Shown: positions 7,601 to 17,469 of the stretch, in pieces | How the letters are laid out: each line of letters begins with the position of its first letter | Numbering within the stretch: the stretch's first letter is position 1 | Assembly (NCBI RefSeq): GCF_000014065.1 | Contig: NC_008042.1 | Location: 66,974-130,973, forward strand | Length of the DNA: 64,000 nucleotides | Source of the DNA: Ruegeria sp. TM1040 | GTDB taxonomy: Bacteria; Pseudomonadota; Alphaproteobacteria; Rhodobacterales; Rhodobacteraceae | Reading direction: 5' to 3' | Notes under the pieces: model-generated | Told to the model about the DNA's origin: nothing | The model's database searches: none | The model's input: the letters and a program-made list of their open reading frames with translations, nothing else | Translations under genes and position numbers: made by a program

Positions 7601-8479
7601 ATGACCGAACTTCCCCCGCTCAACAGTTTGCGTGCTTTTGATGCAGCAGGCCGCCGCCTCAGTTTCCGTGCAGCCGCTGATGAGTTGGGTGTCACGCAAG
7701 GGGCCGTTGCGCAGCAGGTGCGACAACTCGAAGCGCATTTTGATGTGGTCTTGTTTGAACGGGTGCCGAAGGGCCTGGCTTTTACGCCAGTCGGGCGCAG
7801 CTATCACAACCGGATTGCCGGAGTGTTCGCAGACCTTCGAGCCGCAACTGCCGAGTTGAAGCCAGAGCCGAATAAAGTTCTCATCAGTGTCACGCCAACC
7901 TTTGCTGCGAAATGGCTGATTCCCAATCTTCCCGACTTCGCTACAGCACATCCGAACATCGATTTGCGGATCATGGCGACCGAAAAAGTTTCCAGCTTCC
8001 ATAGTGACGGGATAGACCTTGCAGTGCGCCAAGGATCGCCGCCGTTTGGCGCATCACTGGACGTAACCCTTTTATTCAAGCAATCGCTAGTCGCGGTCGC
8101 CGCGCAAAAGCTTGCGGACAAGGGAGGCACTCCTCTTGATCCAGAAACCCTTGCCAAACAGCCGAAGGTCCATGACGCCCATGACCTATGGCCCAGCTAT
8201 CTGGCGCATTTGGGCGTACAGGACCAGTCTGCTCGGCACCTTCGTCTGAGCCAGACGTCTCTTGCGGTAGATGCAGCTATCGCAGGGCAAGGAGTGGCCT
8301 TGGTAAGCCGGTTTCTGGTTGCTCATGACCTTGCAGCCGGACGTTTGGTCGAGGTTGGCGAAGCCTGGGCCCCAGACAGAAATGACTTCTATGTCCTCAT
8401 GCCGCGAACCGCCAAAAACAATGCGCCGACGACCAACGTCTTGACGTGGCTCAAGTCGCGCTCCGCCAAAGATACCTGA
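7601..8479 (+). CDS. LysR-family transcriptional regulator (GcvA-like)
   Basis: This 292-residue regulator has an N-terminal winged HTH (residues 5-64: LNSLRAFDAAGR, then AADELGVTQGAVAQQVRQLE) and a C-terminal periplasmic-binding-like effector domain (about 90-290). The form of the HTH and the SVTPTFAAKWLIP segment place it with GcvA-type LysR proteins. It is transcribed away from the SDR/DUF6552 pair across about 100 nt, the usual arrangement for a LysR protein controlling its divergent neighbour. The effector cannot be read from sequence. Confidence 0.92.
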   Translation: MTELPPLNSLRAFDAAGRRLSFRAAADELGVTQGAVAQQVRQLEAHFDVVLFERVPKGLAFTPVGRSYHNRIAGVFADLRAATAELKPEPNKVLISVTPTFAAKWLIPNLPDFATAHPNIDLRIMATEKVSSFHSDGIDLAVRQGSPPFGASLDVTLLFKQSLVAVAAQKLADKGGTPLDPETLAKQPKVHDAHDLWPSYLAHLGVQDQSARHLRLSQTSLAVDAAIAGQGVALVSRFLVAHDLAAGRLVEVGEAWAPDRNDFYVLMPRTAKNNAPTTNVLTWLKSRSAKDT

Positions 8480-8636
8480 TGCCTTGAAACAAAGCGGCCA
8501 TTTAGATCACTCGGACGAACGGAAACAAGGTCCCGCTCAGCTGACCTTGGCATCGACAGCAGCGAACGACCGGTGATTGAGTAGCTCCGAGTACTTGGGC
8601 AGACACGGATGAATGCCAATGCTGTCTTAGTCGGCT

Positions 8637-9332
8637 TTAGTAGTTCACCTGCTCAAACCCGTAATTGCCCTCATAGTCACGCCAATCGACGAAGACAGAT
8701 CGGTGGTAGATACCCGGGCAATTCTGGCCCCAACGTTCAAGACCGACATGGGCCTCCGGCAGGGCAGTTATTGAAGATCGTTGCCAGGAAAAATCGCCTT
8801 GGATCCCATAGGTGCCGAGGACCACGGTGGCGCTACGGTTGCAGTCGCTGTTACGTCCAGATTCGTGCTGCCGGGCATAGCGAACATCAAAGATGCGGAT
8901 GGACCGCACGAAATTGAACTCAGGTCCACTGATATCGATGTCCGCGCGATCTTGAACGAGCCGGAGGGCTCGGTCAGTGGGAATGACATCGTCGACTCGT
9001 AAGGATTGGAGCGGTTGACGGCTATCGGGTCGGTACAAGGCTTCAAAGATGCGGCCAGCGTTGTTTGATTGCCGATCGCTCTCATAGGAGGCGCCCATGG
9101 GACAGCGCCAGATCTGCAGTGGCGGTTCCACCGGCCAAGGGGTAATCCGCCGAATGAATTCGGCGCGAGCCCGGGCGCATGGTACTGAAGCCGGCCAACC
9201 GCCAGACAGACACAAGAGGATCGCGCAGTCGATCGGATAGGTCTGCGCGCGTGCGGGCGTCGGCAGCGAAAGACCAGTCACGGTCAAAGCGACTGCGACC
9301 GAGGGGAGGAGCTTCTTGATCAGATAGTGCAT
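8637..9332 (-). CDS. secreted T4SS-associated hypothetical protein
   Basis: I start this 231-residue protein at the ATG at 9332, preceded by GGAGG at 9 nt and followed by a clear signal peptide (KKLLPSVAVALTVTGLSL, cleavage after ARA about residue 30). An ATG 12 codons upstream is possible but lacks a ribosome site. The mature protein has several Cys residues near its N-terminus (DCAILLCLSGGWPASVPC) and aromatic-rich segments. It matches no family I can name. An 18-nt element shared with the virB/5346 region lies 40 nt upstream, which suggests co-regulation with the conjugation genes. Confidence 0.7.
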   Translation of the reverse strand: MHYLIKKLLPSVAVALTVTGLSLPTPARAQTYPIDCAILLCLSGGWPASVPCARARAEFIRRITPWPVEPPLQIWRCPMGASYESDRQSNNAGRIFEALYRPDSRQPLQSLRVDDVIPTDRALRLVQDRADIDISGPEFNFVRSIRIFDVRYARQHESGRNSDCNRSATVVLGTYGIQGDFSWQRSSITALPEAHVGLERWGQNCPGIYHRSVFVDWRDYEGNYGFEQVNY

Positions 9333-9371
9333 GCTGCGAAACCTCCGTGACAGGAGTCCAGCATACATACG

Positions 9372-9389
9372 ATAATATACTATCGCAAC
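9372..9389 (-). promoter_or_regulatory. 18-nt palindromic element, copy 2
   Basis: On the minus strand this reads GTTGCGATAGTATATTAT and extends to TATCG, completing CGATA...TATCG arms. It differs from the copy at 5239-5256 at one of 18 positions and lies 40 nt upstream of the ATG at 9332. Confidence 0.5.
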
Positions 9390-9980
9390 ATCAAGTATAA
9401 CTACGCATAATGAAGTTTATGTTAAATTATGTCTCTGAAACTTCAGGAAACCTAAAGTCGGTTTTTGTACATATTGCCGTTCGGTTCCAGGATCAGGATT
9501 CCTTGGGGCGACACATCTCCATACACACGTTATTGCAGTAGCGCCTTCAGTGCGCTCACGTCAGAAGTACGCTGATGAATCAAACGTTCTCTGCCACCGA
9601 AACCAGATACGCGAGTTCGCTGCACTGCAGCTTTGGGTTCAGCAAAACATCTCTCTTGCTGGCACACTACGATCACCATTGCCCATTCGAGCCTCGCCTG
9701 TCTCACTCCGCAGGAGTATCCCTAGTCTACAGGCTCTCGTTATGAATGAAGAACCTGACGGGACAGGCCACAGGTCATAGCTCTTGCTTAGGGAACTGAT
9801 TGTGTGACCGCGGGAATTGTGCTTCAAGCTACACTCAATCGTTGCCCAAAGTCTTTCAGAGGTTTGTGCTCTAGCTTGATTTGGCTAAGGAACTGGCGAG
9901 CAGTGGGTAGCAACATGCGTTTCGACCCCTCTTAGCTGTCTAGCCGAGCAAACAACACTGGACGCTGAATTAGAGATCTT
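9390..9980. other. intergenic region without recognisable gene
   Basis: About 590 nt between the secreted hypothetical protein and the first glycosyltransferase. I see no protein-like frame, RNA gene or IS end. It presumably holds the promoter of the gene at 9981 and marks the boundary between the T4SS region and the surface island. Confidence 0.4.
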
Positions 9981-11261
9981 ATGTCGAGCCCAAACACTAT
10001 GGTAAAGCCGCAGATTGTTTTTGACTTAACGGAAGTCCTTTTGGCTTCGACTGGTAAACTTAGGTATTATGGCATTGCACGCGTAGCTGCAGAAGCTGGT
10101 ATCGCGCTTCGGAAGCTGGACGCGTCCATTCGGTTCGCTGTCTTCTCGCAGGGCCACCGGGGACTACTTGAGGTCTTTCCGGAAATACGCGAAGACGGCA
10201 GTGTAGAGCTAAACGTTCCTGCGGGCATTCGGCAAATTCGTATGCGCAGCCATCACTATAGCAGGTCGAAGCTTAGAGACCTTATTCTGTCAGCAATTCG
10301 ACCGCTGATCGACCGGAAAAATCGGTTGTTTTGGGATGAGATTGCGCCTGGAATGCCTCAAATAGAGATGGCGGGTAAGACGTTTGTCACCTGCTCCCGC
10401 CCCAAAGTGATCACTGAAATTTTGTGCGCTATGGCGAAACAAGGCGTGTCATGTGACGTCATCCCAATGTTGCATGACATGATACCCCTGCATGATTTTC
10501 ATCATCAAAGGGCAAGCTTTCCGAAGAACTTTGTCGGCGACAACAGGTTCGTCATCGAGAGGGCAAAAGGCCTCTTGTCAGTATCCGAGTTTACGCGCCA
10601 AGAAATTATAGATTTTTCGCAGAGCGATGTGTTGCCGGCAGTGCCCGAAATCATTGCCGTCCCCCTGGTACATCAGTGCCCGATAGGGACAGAACCCGCA
10701 GAGCAAGCTCCCCCCGATACTCCATATATTTTGACTGTCGGCTCAATGCTGGGCCGTAAGAACTTAGACGTTGTGTTCGAAGCTTTGCGTGTGTTACAGA
10801 GAACAGGTAGCCCATTGCCGAAACTGGTTTTGGCCGGTGCGCCTAGGGGGCGCACACGAACTTATGTCGCAAGTGCGGAATGTGATAGCATTCGGGATCT
10901 GGTGCTCTTTTACGAGAACCCAAATCAAACTGATCTCGTAACCCTTTATGAAAACGCCACAGCGGTCATTATGCCAAGCCGCATGGAAGGGTGGGGTTTG
11001 CCAGCGGGAGAGGCTCTCTGGTGTGGCACACCTGCTATATGCTCTACGGCTCCTGTGCTTGAAGAAGTTTGCGGCGATTTAGGGTTGTACTTTGATCCTG
11101 ACGCAGCAGATGAACTGGCAGAATACATTCGCCGCCTACTCACGGATTCTGCGTTTTCGACGAAGTTGCGCATGCGTATTTCAGAGCACAAGTCCAAATT
11201 GCGAACCTGGGATAATGTAGCCGAAGATATCGTAGCTGCGGTATCTCGCCTCTCGCGCTAA
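9981..11261 (+). CDS. GT4-family glycosyltransferase
   Basis: This 426-residue retaining glycosyltransferase has the GT-B fold: an N-terminal acceptor half (with DVIPMLHDMIPLH), and a C-terminal donor half starting ILTVGSMLGRKN. It contains the conserved MPSRMEGWGLPAGEAL segment, whose E-G-W-G-L-P-x-x-E pattern carries the donor-binding Glu. It would act in the cytoplasm on polysaccharide or protein glycan assembly. It is convergent with the next gene, which is of the same subclass (EGWGLP motif), so both may extend one glycan. The donor and acceptor are unknown. Confidence 0.9.
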   Translation: MSSPNTMVKPQIVFDLTEVLLASTGKLRYYGIARVAAEAGIALRKLDASIRFAVFSQGHRGLLEVFPEIREDGSVELNVPAGIRQIRMRSHHYSRSKLRDLILSAIRPLIDRKNRLFWDEIAPGMPQIEMAGKTFVTCSRPKVITEILCAMAKQGVSCDVIPMLHDMIPLHDFHHQRASFPKNFVGDNRFVIERAKGLLSVSEFTRQEIIDFSQSDVLPAVPEIIAVPLVHQCPIGTEPAEQAPPDTPYILTVGSMLGRKNLDVVFEALRVLQRTGSPLPKLVLAGAPRGRTRTYVASAECDSIRDLVLFYENPNQTDLVTLYENATAVIMPSRMEGWGLPAGEALWCGTPAICSTAPVLEEVCGDLGLYFDPDAADELAEYIRRLLTDSAFSTKLRMRISEHKSKLRTWDNVAEDIVAAVSRLSR

Positions 11262-11322
11262 CGGCCGAGACTTAGGCTTCTCCTTAGAGAGGTTGTTCAC
11301 CCATACAACAGACGCGAATATT

Positions 11323-12756
11323 CTAGTTAAGGTACTCCAGCAAATCGTTGGTCACATCATCCCAACTACGTAACTGCGTGTTCTTAATCCGTTGCTCTAG
11401 CTCCGTTCGCCTACCATCTTCCATGATCAAGCGCTTACACGCGTCTCGAATACTACTGATCGAATGAGCATCACAGTACTCGACCATGTCTCCACCGACC
11501 TCTGTCAGTGAGGAATTTTCGGCGACAACACCTGTTTTGCCGAAGCTTAGGCCTTCTCCCACTGGCAAACCCCATCCCTCATATGTGGAGACGTTTGCTG
11601 TAAATACGCAATTGTGGAAGAGGAAGGCTAATTCCTTGTCAGTCGGCCTATCCGCGATACTAATCCAGCCATCAAGATTTCCACTCGCCTTCATCCAATC
11701 CAGAAATTCATCGATGTACCACCCCTTCTTCCCCGCAAAAATTAGGCGCGGAGGTTCTACTTGAGGATCTTGTATGAGTTGCTGCCAGGCCTGAGCTAAA
11801 CGCCAGATATTCTTTCTTGTTTCAAGCGTACCAACAACGAGAACATACGGTACCTTTGTCATGTTCAGAAACGATCTGCGCACACCCTTTGTCGCGTTCA
11901 GTTTGGATCTAAAGCTTTGAGTATCTAGGGCCGCAGGGCCATCTCCCAGTGCTTGTGCCAACGGCACAACATCGATTGGAAGGTCGGAGTTAATTTCGCT
12001 TAGGAAGCATCGTAAATCCTTCCCTGTGTTCTGAGAATTTGCAAAATAACGCGAACAATAGAGAGTAGATCCCTCCAGCCAGCGGTAGAATGTCTCAGAA
12101 AAATCATCCGCAAGATGTTCTGACGCGACCAGCGGGATTAGATCGTGAATAAGGAGATCAACTTCAACTCCAAGTTTCTCTTTTAATTCAATAAGATGGT
12201 CGTTGAGGTCTTGCAGCCCCCAAGTCGCACCTAAAATAATCAGACGGTCGCCTGATTGCGCCACGTCTTCGAGCGGAACCCGCTTTTGTACCGATGCTGC
12301 AGGCGCGAGAACCGGCAGCTCCTTTGAGTTTCTATGGGCTCTTTCTTTCTCGAGCACCCAGCCTTCTAAAGTAGTGCCGCGTCGCTCAAAATAACGATGG
12401 TTTCGCTTGTATTCTTCCAGGTTAGCTCGCAGCCAATGATACAAGTATTTCGCGCGCTGGTTGCGATACCGGGTAAGAATACTGGGTACTGTTTGCACCT
12501 TGCGCACAGCCTTCCCCAGCAAAGCAGCAGCTAGAAAATCTGGGTCAAATTCTTCCCGTTCAAGAAGGAAATCGGCATCCATCGCCAGATAGCTTTGAGA
12601 ACCTTTGTCCCACATGCCTACCTTGACGCGCTCAGATCCGAGCTTGCCTACTGCACGCCTAATAACTTCCAGAGCAACGCGCTGTATCCCAGATATTGTC
12701 GTTTCTTTTTTGACGTAGAGAACGATATCCGTGATATCAAAATAGTAGGTCTGCAT
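11323..12756 (-). CDS. GT4-family glycosyltransferase
   Basis: This 477-residue GT-B enzyme has an N-terminal start YYFDITDIVLYVK...TTISGIQRV, a middle DLLIHDLIPLVAS segment, the donor-domain entry YVLVVGTLETRKN, and STYEGWGLPVGEGLSFGK with the conserved E-x7-E pattern. It is longer than usual owing to an insert (about residues 60-170). It is the 3' gene of a minus-strand run after the type I secretion genes (gap to hlyD about 80 nt), so it may be co-transcribed with them. That would fit glycosylation of a type I substrate before export, which is an inference from position. Confidence 0.9.
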   Translation of the reverse strand: MQTYYFDITDIVLYVKKETTISGIQRVALEVIRRAVGKLGSERVKVGMWDKGSQSYLAMDADFLLEREEFDPDFLAAALLGKAVRKVQTVPSILTRYRNQRAKYLYHWLRANLEEYKRNHRYFERRGTTLEGWVLEKERAHRNSKELPVLAPAASVQKRVPLEDVAQSGDRLIILGATWGLQDLNDHLIELKEKLGVEVDLLIHDLIPLVASEHLADDFSETFYRWLEGSTLYCSRYFANSQNTGKDLRCFLSEINSDLPIDVVPLAQALGDGPAALDTQSFRSKLNATKGVRRSFLNMTKVPYVLVVGTLETRKNIWRLAQAWQQLIQDPQVEPPRLIFAGKKGWYIDEFLDWMKASGNLDGWISIADRPTDKELAFLFHNCVFTANVSTYEGWGLPVGEGLSFGKTGVVAENSSLTEVGGDMVEYCDAHSISSIRDACKRLIMEDGRRTELEQRIKNTQLRSWDDVTNDLLEYLN

Positions 12757-12838
12757 GCGATGAAGCCCTGTTGGTGTGCTGTGCCCCTCCTCTACTCAAG
12801 GATACAGGCACGAACAAGCTGTGACCTCAAAGCCGTGC

Positions 12839-14158
12839 TCATTCTTCTTTCAACGACAAAGCGATCGCGTCTGTCAGAGGGGAGACAAGATAGTTCAAGA
12901 CACTTCTTTCACCATTTACGATAACAACATCGGCAGGCATTCCGGCTGTCAGGCCTTGTCGCATCTCTTCGCTCATATTCTCCTCTGGAACACGAACTCG
13001 AGCCAAATAATAGGGTTCCTCATCACTACGCTCTGGCGTGATGATATCTTGAGAGACACTTTCCACATAGCCCAACACAACAGGTGTCAGTTTCGCCTTA
13101 AAGGCAGAGAATCGTACTTCGCTCTCTTGACCTGGCACAACATTGTCAATGTCCAGCGGCGATACACGGCTTGCGATAAGTAAATTGTCATCAGGTGGAA
13201 CAATCTCCATCAGAATTTCGCCTGGTCGAATAACAGACCCTTCAGTTGTCACACGGATATCTTGTACCACTCCATCACTTGGCGCCCGGATCTCGGTACG
13301 ATAATAGATATCTTGGGCTACCGTGAGATTTTCACGTATTTCCTTGAGGTCGGTCTGAATATCTCGAAGCTCTCGGTTGGCCCTTTCTTTGAACTCCTGC
13401 GACAACTTAAGCCGATTGAGGCGTGCCTCTGAAATAGCAACCCCCACTTGAGCTTCATCTGATATTGCTTCCCCTAGGGAGGCCTCGACTTGAATCAATG
13501 CATCTTTTCGCCCAGTGAGAACGTTGTTTTCAATGACACCGCTCTCCGCACCGCGGGTCAAACGTTCAACAAGCTCGCTCTGCAGTTTCAATCGTCGCTC
13601 ATATGCGTCTTTTTGAAGAGCAAGACCTGCCTTTTGGCCTTCTAGCTGCTCAATCCGGAACTGCAGGATTTCCTGCTCAGAGCGAAAGATAGCCAAACGA
13701 TCTGCAAGAATCGTGCTCTGAAGATCCAGTACATTCTTGAGTGCCGGAGAGGGATTTGACGTTAGGCTCTCAGGGTAATCGATTTCTTCGCTAAGTGCTT
13801 GCTCGGCTAAGAGCCGGGCCTCAATTGCCATGGCTTCTTCTAAACGGTTTCGGAACCGTTCAACATTTGAGCGAGCCTCTACACTTTCGAGAGTAACGAG
13901 AACATCGCCTTGGGAAACACTTTCAGCTTCTTTGACATGGATCGTCTGAATGATCCCACCTTCAAGGTGTTGAACCACCTTACGATTACCTTCAAGCTCG
14001 ACGATACCCGGTGCAACAGTCGCTGAGTCAATTTGTGCGTAAGCCGCCCAACCTCCAAGAACCCCGAAGGTCAGGATAACGATTGCATAGCCAATTCTGC
14101 TAAAGCGTTGCGGACTCGAGTATCTTGAAATTTTGTCACGCATTTGGAGGTTGTCCAT
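12839..14158 (-). CDS. HlyD-family membrane fusion protein of a type I secretion system
   Basis: This 439-residue periplasmic adaptor links an inner-membrane ABC exporter to TolC. I start it at the ATG at 14158; a GTG 15 codons upstream gives only a non-conserved extension. There is one membrane segment (about residues 22-40), then the biotinyl-lipoyl-like hairpin motif VVQHLEGGIIQTIHVKE, a long coiled coil (about 85-290) and a beta-barrel with the PSDGVVQDIRV motif. It matches the PrtE/AprE/HlyD class for RTX substrates. It lies 62 nt downstream of the ABC gene and likely exports the RTX proteins at 19 kb and 30 kb. No TolC gene is in the window. Confidence 0.92.
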   Translation of the reverse strand: MDNLQMRDKISRYSSPQRFSRIGYAIVILTFGVLGGWAAYAQIDSATVAPGIVELEGNRKVVQHLEGGIIQTIHVKEAESVSQGDVLVTLESVEARSNVERFRNRLEEAMAIEARLLAEQALSEEIDYPESLTSNPSPALKNVLDLQSTILADRLAIFRSEQEILQFRIEQLEGQKAGLALQKDAYERRLKLQSELVERLTRGAESGVIENNVLTGRKDALIQVEASLGEAISDEAQVGVAISEARLNRLKLSQEFKERANRELRDIQTDLKEIRENLTVAQDIYYRTEIRAPSDGVVQDIRVTTEGSVIRPGEILMEIVPPDDNLLIASRVSPLDIDNVVPGQESEVRFSAFKAKLTPVVLGYVESVSQDIITPERSDEEPYYLARVRVPEENMSEEMRQGLTAGMPADVVIVNGERSVLNYLVSPLTDAIALSLKEE

Positions 14159-14220
14159 GTGCTCAGTGTGTAGACAGGTCGACGGTCGAGAAACGCCTTT
14201 CACGACTGCGTCAAGTCATT

Positions 14221-15936
14221 CTAGCGAGAGGTGACCGCACTAACGGTTTGGGGATGTGCGGCTTTGGGTGGTTGTGGCTGGAGAAGTTCTTTTGTCGGGA
14301 CGAACCGTTGGACACTACCTGCATTCAAAATGAGTGTCTTATCGGAGAGCGACAGTAGGTTAGCTTTGTGCGTTGCTACGATGACTGTTCTTCCCATGGC
14401 TTTAAGTTGCTCCAGACAGGCAGCCAGCGCTGCTTCGCCTTCACTATCCAAGTTGGAATTAGGCTCATCAAGAACTACGACTGCAGGCAATCTAAAGATG
14501 GCTCTCGCCAGCCCAACTCTCTGCCTCTGCCCGCCTGACAACTGGCTTCCACCATCTCCAACTTCAGTTTGGTAACCGTTACTCAGACCAGAGATCATAT
14601 CATGAGCGCCTGCCAGTTTTGCAGCCGCAACAATCTCGCTGTCTTCAGCGTCTTCTTGGAAGCGAGCAATATTCTCTGCCACCGTTCCACCGAACAAGCG
14701 GATGTCTTGAGATAGATATCCTAACGAATGACCAAGCTGTTTGGGGTCCCAGTGTTGAAGATCGGTGCCGTCTAGCGAAACCTTTCCAACTGATGCTCGC
14801 GCCACACCTACCAAGTGTCGTATCAAAGTTGATTTACCAGAGCCTGATGGGCCAACCAATGCAAGAACTTCACCAGGGTTAATATCAAAGCTAACCCCCT
14901 TCAAGATGGGCTCTTTCACACCAGGTAAGGCGGAGGTCAGCCCCGCAACTGAAACTTTTCCTTTTGGCGATGGCAGCTCTGTTCGATCAGTCTCATCCGG
15001 CAGACTATCAAAGAGCTTTTTCAATCGATCGTTTGCCTGACGAGCTGCGACAAATTGTTTCCACTGACCAACCGCTTGCTCAACAGGCGCAAGGGCTCGT
15101 CCCATAACGATTGATGCTGCGATCATAATCCCAGGAGAGATTTGTTGCTTCATGGCTAGATAGGCGCCGACGCCCAGGATTGCCACTTGCAATGTCATCC
15201 GAACAAACTTCGAACATGCAAGCACGATACCAGCGCGGTCGCTTGCCCGCGCTTGGGCAGCCAACATCTCATCGCGCTTCCCAAGCCAGCGGTTAAGGAG
15301 CTGGTCTACCATTCCCATAGCCCGAATAACCTCTGCATTCTGCAGGGTCGCGCCAGCAAAGTTGGATGCAGCTGCACCCGCCTGATTTGCATCCTGCAAA
15401 CTTTGCCGAGTCATAAATTCATTGAGCAACGCGAGGGCAAAAATGATCACAGCACCTACAGTAGCAACCGCACCTAGCCATGGGTGAAAGGCAAAGCACA
15501 GAACCAAAAACAAAGGTGTCCAAGGAGCATCAAAAAACGACAGAACGCCTTGCCCTGTAATGAAATCTCTAACGCGGTCTGCGTCGCTCAGAGCGTTACG
15601 CCCCGAAGAGGCGGGATTAGCGAGCTGCATACGAACCACACGAGAAAATAGCGGGCTCGCAAGCACTTGATCAAATTGCAAGCCTGCGCGAACCAACATT
15701 CGAGAACGGGTAAACTCTAACAGACCATACGAAATCAATAACGCAACTGCGATGATAGAAATCATCACCAAAGTTGTCTCATTCCTGCTGGCCAACACGC
15801 GATCATAGACCTGCAGCATGTACATCGGCCCGACGAACATTAGCAGGTTTACAAAGAAACTAAACACAACGGTAGCTGCAAGGATAGAGCGATACTTTGC
15901 GTAAGCTTGCGCTAACGAGGAGCCGGATTTCATCAA
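14221..15936 (-). CDS. type I secretion ABC transporter, permease/ATPase (PrtD-like)
   Basis: This 571-residue fused exporter has about six membrane helices (residues 18-300) and a C-terminal ATPase. Walker A is GPSGSGKST (Lys about 368), the signature is LSGGQRQRV (about 467), Walker B is VVVLDEPNSNLD (about 487) and the H-loop is ATHK. It has no C39 peptidase or long CLD domain, as in PrtD/AprD exporters for RTX proteins with C-terminal signals. It is the first gene of the operon abc-hlyD-GT. The surface-layer-like protein and the subtilase nearby are the obvious substrates. Confidence 0.93.
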   Translation of the reverse strand: MMKSGSSLAQAYAKYRSILAATVVFSFFVNLLMFVGPMYMLQVYDRVLASRNETTLVMISIIAVALLISYGLLEFTRSRMLVRAGLQFDQVLASPLFSRVVRMQLANPASSGRNALSDADRVRDFITGQGVLSFFDAPWTPLFLVLCFAFHPWLGAVATVGAVIIFALALLNEFMTRQSLQDANQAGAAASNFAGATLQNAEVIRAMGMVDQLLNRWLGKRDEMLAAQARASDRAGIVLACSKFVRMTLQVAILGVGAYLAMKQQISPGIMIAASIVMGRALAPVEQAVGQWKQFVAARQANDRLKKLFDSLPDETDRTELPSPKGKVSVAGLTSALPGVKEPILKGVSFDINPGEVLALVGPSGSGKSTLIRHLVGVARASVGKVSLDGTDLQHWDPKQLGHSLGYLSQDIRLFGGTVAENIARFQEDAEDSEIVAAAKLAGAHDMISGLSNGYQTEVGDGGSQLSGGQRQRVGLARAIFRLPAVVVLDEPNSNLDSEGEAALAACLEQLKAMGRTVIVATHKANLLSLSDKTLILNAGSVQRFVPTKELLQPQPPKAAHPQTVSAVTSR

Positions 15937-16149
15937 GATAGGTCTCCGATCAGAGCTCTAATAAACAATCTACACCATGCCATAAGCACGACGCGGTAAA
16001 CAAGCCGTCTAAAGGCATGTCAACACAGTCTAGAGGTGAAAATACAAACACCATGCACTAATCGCTTATTCATCTCAGCGCTTCAGGGTCAGGAGTCATT
16101 GATTTCCTTGAGATGGCGTGGTTCACGGTCCGAAAAGCGAGTAGTGAAC

Positions 16150-16390
16150 ATGTCTGATCTGTTTTAGCTGACCGACGCCCAGATGACGCGTCTTGAACCT
16201 TTCTTCCCAAGTCTCATGGCAAACTCCACATCGATGACCGGAATGTGGTGATTGGAATTATTTTCAATAATTGTAATGGGTCACGATGTGTCGATGCACC
16301 GGCGGGATACGGGCCGCACAAGACGCTCTACAACCGTTGGAGGCGGTGGAGCGGAAGGGGCATCTTCGGGCAGATGATGGCCGGTCACGC
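16150..16390 (+). mobile_element. IS5-family transposase remnant
   Basis: The reading from ATG 16150 gives MSDLF-stop-LTDAQMTRLEPFFP. It then shifts frame near 16208 to SHGK...DDRNVVIGIIF...DAPAGYGPHKTLYNRW, continuing to GIFGQMMAG. This is the N-terminal part of an IS5-type transposase with a TAG in place of Trp and one frameshift. The C-terminal DDE part and both inverted repeats are not seen, so it is immobile. Confidence 0.75.
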
Positions 16391-16831
16391 CATGCTAACA
16401 TGTGCGTGCTTGCTGAGCATTCCGGCGTCAGCCGCGCCAGGAACTTCAAGATCATCCGGGGGAAGATTTGGCGCTTTACCACAACCATTAATGCGCCCCA
16501 GTCCTGTGAACCGCAGAATCAGATGATGGGTCTCACGAAGAAAGCTCGCGCCGCACGCGCCGCGCGTTATCGAACAACCCCAGAAGTCCGCGCCTTAATC
16601 CGGCGAAGTGAGATGCCCTTGCTCGCTAACGCCGATCTCTGAAATAAGCGCGATTCCTCTCCTGATCAGAAACATTACCGCTGGCCGAACATCGCCCTGG
16701 CCAGAAATGGTCATGCGCCCTGACTGCTATCTTCGCGGTCTCTGCGCGCCAAGCCCAAGACATCTTCTGAGGCCAACTGAACCGCACCGGGTTTTCCGGA
16801 GGCTTCAACTCCTGAGTAGGATGAAGCCACA

Positions 16832-17074
16832 ATGAGTAAGACAACAAACAAGTATTCACCTGAGGTCCGCGAGCGTGCAGTGCGGCTGGTGCTGGACAAC
16901 TAGGGCCAGCACAGTTCCCGCTGGCAGGCGATCATGTCGATCTCCGCAAAGGTCGGCTGTTCGGCGCATACGCTGAATGAGTGGGTCAAGAAGGCAGAAG
17001 TCGACAGCGGCAAGCGTGCGGGCGTCCCAACAGATGCCACCGACAAGATGAAGGGGCTGGAGCGGGAGAACCAC
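16832..17074 (+). mobile_element. IS3-family OrfA remnant
   Basis: From ATG 16832 the frame reads as an IS3 OrfA (KYSPEVRERAVRLVLDN, then a TAG at 16901-16903 in place of Gln, then [23 protein letters not shown]). It ends abruptly after LEREN at 17074, where OrfB would follow. It is truncated and carries a nonsense codon, so it is a dead fragment. Confidence 0.8.
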
Positions 17075-17252
17075 ACAAACGCGCGCCAAAAAGACCCAAT
17101 ACCCCTGAATACACTTCCCCTACATAGGGCAAGATCACCAAACCCACACAGAACGAATCACGTCGGCTTGAACCATGACCTTCGCCAACTTCGCAAATTA
17201 CCCCGCCTTGAACAAATGCACCGCCTCAAACAAGGCGATGCACCACGGTGCA

Positions 17253-17450
17253 TCAGTTCTTTGGTAACTCGACAGCCAAAGCCAACGCATAGGCATTGGG
17301 CGCAGTCTGAACCAGCGTCAGCTGTGTATTCAGACGGGCAATCTCCTGATCAGCCATCTGAACATTAGCCAGTGGCGCTCGGGCCTCACCGCTAAGGTTC
17401 TCAAGCAGGCACTCTTTGCCACCTACCGTAACAGTTGGGTTGTCGTTCAT
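17253..17450 (-). CDS. DUF6447-family small protein
   Basis: This 65-residue protein begins with a short beta part (TVTVGGKECLLENL) and continues as one helix (LANVQMADQEIARLNTQLTLVQTAPNAYALAL). It matches my memory of DUF6447. A paralogue with the same A-N-A-Y/A-R-N-A-Y ending is at 38759-38950. It starts 19 nt after the stop of the methyltransferase gene, hence an operon. Its function is unknown; small coiled proteins of this kind could be chaperones or adaptors for the neighbouring exported proteins or modifying enzymes, which is speculation. Confidence 0.75.
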   Translation of the reverse strand: MNDNPTVTVGGKECLLENLSGEARAPLANVQMADQEIARLNTQLTLVQTAPNAYALALAVELPKN

Positions 17451-17469
17451 GATCGGACCTCCATTATTG

